Below are positions 35,682-42,784 of a stretch of 64,000 nt of DNA, piece by piece. The DNA lies in assembly GCF_004005845.1 (NCBI RefSeq), contig NZ_SADE01000004.1:558001-622000 (forward strand). Reading direction: 5' to 3'. The notes under the pieces were generated by a model, which was not told where the DNA came from, did not search any database, and worked only from the letters and a program-made list of their open reading frames with translations. Source of the stretch: Hwanghaeella grinnelliae. GTDB lineage: Bacteria > Pseudomonadota > Alphaproteobacteria > UBA8366 > Aestuariispiraceae. The position numbers and the translations under genes were made by a program. Position 1 is the stretch's first letter, and every line of letters starts with the position of its first letter.

Positions 35682-36269
35682 ATGTTTCGTTTTTTGAAGA
35701 ATGGGTTGGCGGTTGCTGCCGTCGCCTTGATAAGCCTTGGTGCACTGCACGATGCCGATGCGGCCGTCGTCAATATGGACCCAGGTGACAGCAACATCAT
35801 CGTCAATGACGTTTTTTATCGGACCCAGACCGAAGAAAAACAGGCCAATGAAAGTTTCAGCGATGATTACCATTTCTTCTTGCCGGATCTGAACGGCGTG
35901 AATGGATTGACGAGCGTCAGCTACTCTTATGACGTGAGCTTCCCCATTCCGGTTGGTGCCGCTGCTGGTCTTGGCATTAGAAACCTGACGTTCACGCTGA
36001 CCGACCTGACCAACTCCGAGACGCTCTCGGTGGTTAATCTTACGGACAGCAACGGCTTCGTGATGGCAGGGTTTGAGTCCGGCTTCAATTTTACCGGCAC
36101 ATGGGGCGCGTCGATTGACTTGCTGTTGACTGTCACTGGGCAGGCGCTGTCGAATGGCGGATCCTACAATGCTTCGCTTGCCGCTGTACCGGTTCCGCCC
36201 GCGCTGATGCTCTTTGTTGGTGCTCTTGCTGGTATTGGTTTCCTGGGCCGCCGGCGCTTGGGGGCCTAA
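35682..36269 (+). CDS. VPLPA-CTERM protein, paralogue 2
   Basis: 195-residue secreted protein, clearly homologous to the previous gene over its whole length (shared AVVN-PGDSNI start, FFLPDL, SYSYDVSFPIP / FYSYDVTFPIP, GIGFLGRRRLGA / GLGFLGRRRLNA). Signal peptide MFRFLKNGLAVAAVALISLG to about residue 27; C-terminal VPVPPALMLF sorting motif. The duplication is old enough for the mature cores to differ substantially while the core motifs and the sorting signal remain. Preceded by an extended -10 element and followed by an 11-bp terminator. Probable XrtD substrate; the core family is unknown. Confidence 0.85.
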   Translation: MFRFLKNGLAVAAVALISLGALHDADAAVVNMDPGDSNIIVNDVFYRTQTEEKQANESFSDDYHFFLPDLNGVNGLTSVSYSYDVSFPIPVGAAAGLGIRNLTFTLTDLTNSETLSVVNLTDSNGFVMAGFESGFNFTGTWGASIDLLLTVTGQALSNGGSYNASLAAVPVPPALMLFVGALAGIGFLGRRRLGA

Positions 36270-36323
36270 CGGGTACAGTCGGATCAACGGTTGACGTTTT
36301 TCCGAAGGTTTCGAATGCACTTG

Positions 36324-36356
36324 AACGAGGGATACCCTGGTATCCCTCGTTTTTTC
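36324..36356 (+). terminator. Strong rho-independent terminator
   Basis: CGAGGGATACC pairs perfectly with GGTATCCCTCG over 11 bp, with a tiny CT loop, flanking AA/TT pairs and a six-T tail. It ends the paralogue-2 transcript 55 bases after its stop. Confidence 0.9.
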
Positions 36357-36818
36357 TTGCTGATCGTGTTCTCCCCAATCCAGCACTCGTCTCATGAGCC
36401 GACGGTGACTGGTTTCTAGGAACCGGGGAGGGGTATCTGAGCATTGCTTGGGTGCATGCCGGAAATAGCTAGGTGTTTTCGACTGCGGGTTGCCCGCCTC
36501 CGAGGCGACAGCCTACGGCGACTGTTGCACGTACCGGCGATTTTCTTGACCAATCTGGGCGGTTTTCGCAGATTTCGGCAGGGAATAAGTAAGCAGGTAA
36601 TAATAGTTGGTTACGTATTTTTAACCCTATTGAGTTTTCTTGGGTGTTCACACGCTGTTACCTTGTTTTGGTCATGGATCAATTGTGTGGCGAGAGCGTT
36701 CAGGACCCGATTAGGCTTGGAAATAGGTTCTTTTTATTGAGAATGCATGGTAATACGTGATCGCTTAGTTGGATCACTCTTGCCTTTCCAAACAACAATC
36801 ATCGATGGAGTAGTCCCA
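36357..36818. other. Noncoding region before the EPS export operon
   Basis: About 460 bases. An open frame at 36444-36740 exists but shows no convincing start, domain or codon bias, so I treat the region as noncoding. It should contain the promoter for the wza/wzc-like operon. Confidence 0.45.
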
Positions 36819-37391
36819 GTGTCGAGGGTTTCTGTTCTTTTTGCGGCGATGGCCACGGTCATGGTCCTGTTTTCGACTCAGGTGCGGGCCGAGGACGCGG
36901 ACGCGACCGGTTACAAGCTGCTACCGGGCGACCTGCTATCCGTCTCTGTCTGGCGGGAAGAGATCCTGGACCGCGAGTTGAGTGTCCTCCCGGATGGCAA
37001 TATTACGTTTCCGCTCGCTGGACGCGTTAACGTTGCGGGATTGACGACGCCGCAAGTGGAAAAAGTACTGTCTGAAAGGCTTGGGCAATATTTGGCCGAA
37101 CCAGTTGTCACCGTGTCGGTAAGTGCCGTTAGCGGGAACAAGGTGTACGTTGTTGGCAAGGTTACTCAGCCTGGTGCGTACATCATGACGACGCCGACAA
37201 CGATTTCTCAGATTCTCAGCGTGGTAGGCGCATTCGACCGATTTGCGGAACTTGACGAAATCAAGGTGCTCCGCGGTGCCGGTGAAAATGCTGAGTATAT
37301 TTCATTCAGCTATGACGATCTTGTTGACGGATCGAATGCCAAGAAAGCCACCATGCTTTTGGAAGCAGGAGACGTTGTTATTATACCGTGA
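36819..37391 (+). CDS. Polysaccharide export protein (Wza/ExoF-like)
   Basis: 190 residues from the GTG at 36819 (GGAG 9 bases upstream; an upstream ATG at 36747 is possible). Signal peptide ends near VRAED. Family motif YKLLPGDLLSVSVWREE, the polysaccharide-export beta domain, then an SLBB-type domain (KVYVVGKVTQPGAYIM). It lacks a lipobox cysteine, unlike E. coli Wza, so it is a periplasmic member of the family. It is the first gene of the export operon, with the outer-membrane barrel, Wzc-like and CpsD-like genes behind it. Confidence 0.9.
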   Translation: MSRVSVLFAAMATVMVLFSTQVRAEDADATGYKLLPGDLLSVSVWREEILDRELSVLPDGNITFPLAGRVNVAGLTTPQVEKVLSERLGQYLAEPVVTVSVSAVSGNKVYVVGKVTQPGAYIMTTPTTISQILSVVGAFDRFAELDEIKVLRGAGENAEYISFSYDDLVDGSNAKKATMLLEAGDVVIIP

Positions 37392-37443
37392 CTTGGCTTG
37401 CGGGGGTTTGCTGCCCAAACGCGATCTATTTGGTTGTAGGAAT

Positions 37444-38679
37444 ATGAACACTCCGCGTGTCCGGACTCTAGTCCTCGCGACTTCTGTTGCTTGTTTGGCT
37501 TCTGCAGCCGGTGTGTCGCCTGTTCATGCCTACGATTTGAACTCGACTGCGCGCGTGACGGCAAGCGGATCGTATGAAACCAATCCGAATTTGGTTCAAA
37601 GCAACCAGCGACATCTGTTCGAGAAGCGGCTGGCGCCCGGCTGGTCCGGTGTTTTGGATGGCGAAACCTATGGATTGGCCGCCGATTTCGGGACTTCGTT
37701 CGTCCGGACGAGCGATGAGACGATTTCACCGGACTCCTTGCGGTATGACACAAGCTTGGCGGGGAACTTGGATTTCGAACGCGCCAGAACGTCGGGTGGA
37801 TTCGACTACTCGCGCAGGGCGTTCAACAATACCGAATTCAATGACAACGAATTGACGACGGATGAGACGGATGCGTCGGTTAGCAACGCCGTGACTGTTG
37901 ATGACGCATCCTTGGCAACGCGTTTTGAGTATGACGCGACCGAGCTTTTGCAGGTTTTCGTCGATAATAACTATCGTCTTGTCAGTTTTACGGGTGGGAA
38001 CTCTACGAGTTTCACGAGCAATACCGTGACGCTTGGCAGTCGCTACGAAATGAGTGATTACCTGTCGATATCGCCCGAGTTCGAATACCGAATCTTCGAA
38101 CCGGACGATTCGGATTCCCAGAATACGTACGAGGCTAGACTTCGGGGGAACTACCAGGCGAGTGACGTTACGCAGTACAACGTTGCGATTGGTATGATCC
38201 GGACGAAACAGGAAACAAATGTGAGCCTCGATGCGACTTACATCCAGCAGCTTGACGACGTTCTGCTGCAGGTAACAGCGTCAAGGTCCCTAAGTCCTAG
38301 TGACGACGGTGAGTTGCGCGACAGCAAACGGCTCTCGGCTCAGGTAAGCAAACCGCTTTCTGACGTAACCACGATTGGTGCAGATGCGCAGTTCAGGTTG
38401 AACGATGAGGTTGAGGCTCGTCGCGGGGGCTTTAACCTGACCCACGAATTGTCCGATGCGCTGGTTGTCGGGTTCAATCTGAATGTTATTGAAACGATTC
38501 CGGATAACGGCTCTTCAACCATGCAATACCGGGCGGACCCATTCTTGAATTGGCTTGTTCATGAGAATGTAAATGCGCGCGTGTCATATCGTGAGCTCTG
38601 GCAGGAGACCGGAAGTTCAGGATCGGTTAACACCCGCCGTATTAGTCTGGCGGTAACCTATACGCACCCCTTCTACTGA
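37444..38679 (+). CDS. Outer-membrane beta-barrel protein, EPS-export associated
   Basis: 411 residues; ATG at 37444, signal peptide (LVLATSVACLASAAGVSPVHA). The mature sequence is rich in alternating amphipathic strands (GVLDGETYGLAADFGTSF, ASLATRFEYDATELL) and ends with aromatic YTHPFY, an outer-membrane barrel signature with C-terminal aromatic. Proteins at this position in exosortase/EPS loci are annotated as PEP-CTERM-associated outer-membrane proteins (TIGR03016-like). It probably provides the outer-membrane pore for polysaccharide together with the Wza-like protein. No enzyme motif. Confidence 0.8.
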   Translation: MNTPRVRTLVLATSVACLASAAGVSPVHAYDLNSTARVTASGSYETNPNLVQSNQRHLFEKRLAPGWSGVLDGETYGLAADFGTSFVRTSDETISPDSLRYDTSLAGNLDFERARTSGGFDYSRRAFNNTEFNDNELTTDETDASVSNAVTVDDASLATRFEYDATELLQVFVDNNYRLVSFTGGNSTSFTSNTVTLGSRYEMSDYLSISPEFEYRIFEPDDSDSQNTYEARLRGNYQASDVTQYNVAIGMIRTKQETNVSLDATYIQQLDDVLLQVTASRSLSPSDDGELRDSKRLSAQVSKPLSDVTTIGADAQFRLNDEVEARRGGFNLTHELSDALVVGFNLNVIETIPDNGSSTMQYRADPFLNWLVHENVNARVSYRELWQETGSSGSVNTRRISLAVTYTHPFY

Positions 38680-38748
38680 CCCACGCGTTGGTATGGGGCG
38701 GCAGGCAATAGCTAGAACGTCTTTACGACGAAGAGCAGGTATTTTCAT

Positions 38749-40554
38749 ATGGAAACTGAATTTCGCCTCGGCGACTACATTAAGATACTGAAGAAGCGGT
38801 ACTTGTTCTTGATCGTGCCGATCGTTGTCCTGTTCGGGGCAAGCGCAGGCGTGGCCGTAATGTTGCCGCCACTGTATGAATCGAAGGGGATCATCCTCAT
38901 CGAATCCCCGCAAATCTCGAAAGAAATTGTTGCCGGAGCGGTCGATAGCGCAGCGCGCGAACGGATTGCTGTCATCGAACAGCGCGTCATGACCCGAACG
39001 AACCTCATCAGGATTGCGAACGAGTTCGGAGTGTTCGGAAATTCTGAAAAAAAGCCGTCTTCAACGGACATCGTCGCAGCCATGAGGAGCGGCGCAACTG
39101 TCGAATTCGTCAGTGCCGGCGCCAGCCGAAGGTCGCAGACGACAATCGCGTTCACCGTGTCTTTCGAACACCGCTCACCGCAAATTGCCGCACGCGTTGC
39201 GAACGAAATCGTTACGCTGTTCATGGATGAGAACGTAAAGACGCGCACGAAGATCGCTACGGAAACGACCGACTTTTTGAACCAGGAAGCGCAAAAGCTT
39301 GAAGACGTCCTGGCGGAAATTGAAGGTAAGATCGCGACCTATAAACAGGAAAATTCCAATTCGTTGCCGGAGAATCTCGACATTCGAATGGCGATGCGTG
39401 AGCGCGCCGAGGCGCAAATTCGCGAAACAAGTAGAGAAATCAAGGCGCATGAAGAGGAACTGAGGTTCCTTGATATTCAACTTTCGAGTCTGAAAACCAG
39501 TTTAGGACAAGTCAACTCGGCCGTATCCAATGCTTCGTCGGCATCCGGTGGATCTGCAACTTCGGTCGACACGACAAACCCGGAATTAGAGAAACTTCGT
39601 ACCCAATACGAACTTGCCAAGTCCAAGTACGCCCCGGCTCATCCTGACCTGAAACGCTTGGCGCGTGAGGTTGAAAGTCTGGAGGATCAGTTAATCGCGG
39701 AAGGCGGGGCCCAAGGGATTGGTGTGCAGATTTCCCGTTTGGAGACCAAGAAAGACGAAGCGATTGCTGCCGGCAAAACAGCTGAGGCAGACAGTGCGTC
39801 CGACGAGATTGCCAAACTCTACGAACAGCTCCAGGCCGGTGCAGTTGACACCAACCGCAGCAACCTGTTGGACCAAAAGGTAGCGCAACAAAAGTCGGCA
39901 TTCGAAGCGCAGCGCGCGCAAGCCAAGGCGCAAATCGAGCTTAATATCGCTAATGTCGAGACCAAGATAGCGGTCACGAATGAACGCATTGCCTCCCTGC
40001 GCGATCAGCAGAACGAGCTTGCTGAGCGCTTGGAGGAGATCGAGAAAGCCATTTTGCAAACGCCGCTCGCAGACCGCGCTTTGAAGACTTTGAATCGCGA
40101 CTATGCAAATGCGCAGCAGAAATATAACGAGGTTCGTGCCAAAGCGATGGAAGCTCAGATCGCTGAGAACGTCGAGGAGGCCAGCAAAGCCGAGCGCTTT
40201 GTCCTGGTGGAACCGCCGACGTTGCCCGATGAGCCCATTAAGCCGAACCGGCCGCAGATTATTCTGCTTGGATTGGCCCTCTCCATCGGGACCGGTGTCG
40301 CCTCGGTGTTCGGTGTTGAGTTCATTGATGGCAGCATCCGCGGTACGGCCGGTGTCATCGCGGTGACGAATATGGCGCCGATCGCGACTATTCCCTACAT
40401 TCTGACGTCAAATGAGTATCTCAAGCGGCGAAGAAGGCGAATAGGCCTTCTGATCGGGGCGGTATTGGCTGGTATGATAGGGCTTGCCGGCATTCATTTT
40501 GTATACAAACCCTTGGATCAGATATTCTACAAAGTCGTTGATCGACTTAATTAG
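38749..40554 (+). CDS. Polysaccharide chain-length/co-polymerase protein (GumC/Wzc-like, no kinase)
   Basis: 601 residues. Wzz domain with N-terminal TM (RYLFLIVPIVVLFGASAGVAV, about 18-38), a long coiled-coil region (about 170-460), the GNVR-type proline motif PTLPDEPIKPNRPQ and further TM helices at about 503-525 and 562-585. No Walker A, so the kinase part is separate (the CpsD-like gene 2 kb downstream). Controls EPS chain length and export between the inner membrane and the Wza-like channel. Length is normal for the two-component GumC/ExoP-N type. Confidence 0.92.
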   Translation: METEFRLGDYIKILKKRYLFLIVPIVVLFGASAGVAVMLPPLYESKGIILIESPQISKEIVAGAVDSAARERIAVIEQRVMTRTNLIRIANEFGVFGNSEKKPSSTDIVAAMRSGATVEFVSAGASRRSQTTIAFTVSFEHRSPQIAARVANEIVTLFMDENVKTRTKIATETTDFLNQEAQKLEDVLAEIEGKIATYKQENSNSLPENLDIRMAMRERAEAQIRETSREIKAHEEELRFLDIQLSSLKTSLGQVNSAVSNASSASGGSATSVDTTNPELEKLRTQYELAKSKYAPAHPDLKRLAREVESLEDQLIAEGGAQGIGVQISRLETKKDEAIAAGKTAEADSASDEIAKLYEQLQAGAVDTNRSNLLDQKVAQQKSAFEAQRAQAKAQIELNIANVETKIAVTNERIASLRDQQNELAERLEEIEKAILQTPLADRALKTLNRDYANAQQKYNEVRAKAMEAQIAENVEEASKAERFVLVEPPTLPDEPIKPNRPQIILLGLALSIGTGVASVFGVEFIDGSIRGTAGVIAVTNMAPIATIPYILTSNEYLKRRRRRIGLLIGAVLAGMIGLAGIHFVYKPLDQIFYKVVDRLN

Positions 40555-40584
40555 ATACCGCCTCAGGGGGGCTGGAGAGGGTCG

Positions 40585-41361
40585 GTGGAAAAAATACGCG
40601 AGGCATTGGCCAAGGCGCGCATGGACAAATCGTTCCGCGACCAGCATCCCGTTGCTGACGAGGAAAGAACCGCGGCCGATGGGGCAGGAACGGAGTTCGG
40701 GACGACATTAGGCCAGCAGGATGCGCCCTATATTGGGCAATCGCCGATGAACGATCTGCCCGAGGAGCCGGCATCACCGAAAGTGTTGCCAGCAGACAAG
40801 GCGGAGTCGTTATCGACCTCGACCGAAGGGCCTGGAACTGCACTAACGAAAGACGCAAGTTCCAGTATTACCGGCGAAGCACATGATGATGTCCCGGTTC
40901 AGTCGGTAGAGACAAATGCTCAGGCTGTAGCGCCCGTCACTGCCGATAAAGTCGAAGGCGGATATCAATCCAAAACGGCTTCCGTGCCGGAGGAGGGGGC
41001 AGTACCGAACCCTCCACTGTTGGATGTTGACGAAAGTGCGTTAGAGGAAGGTGCAGGTCGCGAAGAGAGCAGGGCGCAACGGGACGATGACGCACCGGCC
41101 TTGGTGCAGAAAAGAACTTGGTCCCGTCGGGACACCAGACGTCTTCTTGCAGCGGTATTCCTCGGTGCCTTGCTCATTGTTTGGGGCGTGCACAAGTTTT
41201 ACTACCCGTTGAACTCGTACTTTGATGGGGTTACGGAGATTGTTGATCAGTACCGAGCTTGGCTTTCCGCGGCGGTCGACCCTTACATTGAACAGGCGTT
41301 GGATGGGTTGGCGGATGCCTGGATGAGCGCATTGGAGACTGTTCGAGAATTGATTAAATGA
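40585..41361 (+). CDS. Membrane protein sharing N-terminal motif with the EPS kinase-like ATPase
   Basis: 258 residues from a GTG at 40585, beginning MEKIREALAKARMDK, closely like MERIKEAVMRARAKR at the start of the CpsD-like ATPase 0.9 kb downstream. The middle 150 residues are acidic and low complexity, probably disordered. A basic stretch (KRTWSRRDTRRLL) precedes one TM helix (AAVFLGALLIVWGVH, about 192-206) and a roughly 50-residue amphipathic C-terminus. No enzymatic domain. It lies between the chain-length protein and the ATPase in the same direction, so it may bridge or recruit them. No name known. Confidence 0.75.
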   Translation: MEKIREALAKARMDKSFRDQHPVADEERTAADGAGTEFGTTLGQQDAPYIGQSPMNDLPEEPASPKVLPADKAESLSTSTEGPGTALTKDASSSITGEAHDDVPVQSVETNAQAVAPVTADKVEGGYQSKTASVPEEGAVPNPPLLDVDESALEEGAGREESRAQRDDDAPALVQKRTWSRRDTRRLLAAVFLGALLIVWGVHKFYYPLNSYFDGVTEIVDQYRAWLSAAVDPYIEQALDGLADAWMSALETVRELIK

Positions 41362-41485
41362 CTTCGGGTACAGCCAACATGGCACTGTCCGTCGGCTGTT
41401 CAGGCACGGCACGTAGACGTGTCAGGCCTATTTGATTGGCGGAAATTGGGCGGCTGGCTGCGGCGTAATTATGTGAGGAATTACA

Positions 41486-42433
41486 GTGGAACGTATCAAG
41501 GAAGCGGTGATGCGCGCACGTGCGAAGCGCGCCGAAACAGAAGGAGACGCTGATGCGACAGCTGGGGACGGTCAAAACGCGTCTCAGGCCATAGGCGCGG
41601 CGACATCCGAAAACCATGCTCCATTGGCCATTCCTGCCTCAGGACAGGCTGCAGCCAACGGCGTGGCGCAAGATATTGTGACTGCCGGAAGCGTTCCCGC
41701 GGAGGCAGGAAGCGGGGTAGACAACGCAGTTTCCACGATCAAGTACAAGCAGACGCGGGTGGTTAGTCTGAACCCGCAACATCTCGAAAAAAACAGGATC
41801 ATCTCGTTCAGCAAGACCGACGCGCGAACGGTCAGTTTCGACCGGCTTAGAACGCAGGTTTTGCGGACGATGCGCGACTACGGATGGCGAACGCTCGCCG
41901 TGACGTCCCCGACGCCCCATTGCGGTAAGACGACCGTCGCCTTGAACCTTGCCTTGAGTATTGCGCACCAAACTGAACAGACGGTTGTCCTGGCCGACTT
42001 CGATTTGCGGGATCCGCAGGTCGCGCCCTATCTTGGCCTTCCAGAGTCTCCGTCCTTGGTGGATTACCTCAATGGCGATATTCCGCTCTCCGAGGTTTTT
42101 GTGAACCCAGGAATTCCGCGTCTTACGATACTGCCGAACCACAAAGCTATTTTGAACTCGGCGGAAACGCTGATGGCAAAGAAGATGACGGACCTCGTTT
42201 CCGATGTCAGGAACAGGTACGAGTCCCGAATGGTGATTTTCGATCTTCCACCTTTGCTCACCACGGATGATGCTCTTGCATTCCTGCCGCAAGCAGATTG
42301 TGTATTGCTGGTTCTGGCCAACGGTGAAACGACCAAGTCGCAAATTCGGGAAGCGATGATGTTGCTCCAGGGCAACGAGGTTCTCGGCACTGTGCTGAAC
42401 AAGGCCGACGAAATGCGCGGTTCCGCCGGCTAG
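41486..42433 (+). CDS. CpsD/ExoP-like P-loop ATPase (EPS kinase family)
   Basis: 315-residue cytoplasmic ATPase; GTG start with GAGGA 7 bases upstream. The Walker A region is TSPTPHCGKTT (Lys148), with His-Cys where most members have Gly-Glu; Walker A' is LADFDLRDP and Walker B MVIFDLPPLL. The first 100 residues are linker plus the MERIKEAVMRAR motif. The C-terminus (DEMRGSAG) has no tyrosine cluster, so classical autophosphorylation as in CpsD/Wzc may be absent. Expected to regulate the Wzc-like membrane protein upstream. Confidence 0.85.
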   Translation: MERIKEAVMRARAKRAETEGDADATAGDGQNASQAIGAATSENHAPLAIPASGQAAANGVAQDIVTAGSVPAEAGSGVDNAVSTIKYKQTRVVSLNPQHLEKNRIISFSKTDARTVSFDRLRTQVLRTMRDYGWRTLAVTSPTPHCGKTTVALNLALSIAHQTEQTVVLADFDLRDPQVAPYLGLPESPSLVDYLNGDIPLSEVFVNPGIPRLTILPNHKAILNSAETLMAKKMTDLVSDVRNRYESRMVIFDLPPLLTTDDALAFLPQADCVLLVLANGETTKSQIREAMMLLQGNEVLGTVLNKADEMRGSAG

Positions 42434-42784
42434 TCCTCCACTCTCGGATGGTTTGTCCAAGCGCGGCTTCGCTACAGCCGTTTGCTTTTCTTGGCTTCAA
42501 TGCGCCGTATTAGGCGGCAGAGAATTATCCGTTCCGTTTCCGTTTCTTTGATAGGTTGTATTTGCACGTGTTCGACCTCCGGACAGCGGGTGGGGAACCT
42601 GTGGGAGGGGCGTGTTTGCAAATTGTCCCTAACCTTGCAGTCTAATGTCTGGTAATACTTAAATTAGTTGAATTTTTAAGCGTTTTTACAGGTCAAGATT
42701 TGCCAGCTTTTTTAGCTACTTAACAAACTGCAATAAAAGCCACGTAAATCCCGAACGATAACCGATGACCACGGAGAAAGTGTC
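42434..42784. other. AT-rich promoter region of the beta-helix protein
   Basis: About 350 bases, AT-rich from about 42650 to 42770. No gene seen. A TTG start with GGAGA upstream opens the next gene at 42785. Promoter boxes were not identified with confidence. Confidence 0.45.

Noticed and set aside
36444-36740. 98-codon frame in the intergenic region before the wza-like gene
   Set aside because: Cys/Arg/Phe-rich, no ribosome site, and it stops just before the true start of the export operon; considered noncoding.
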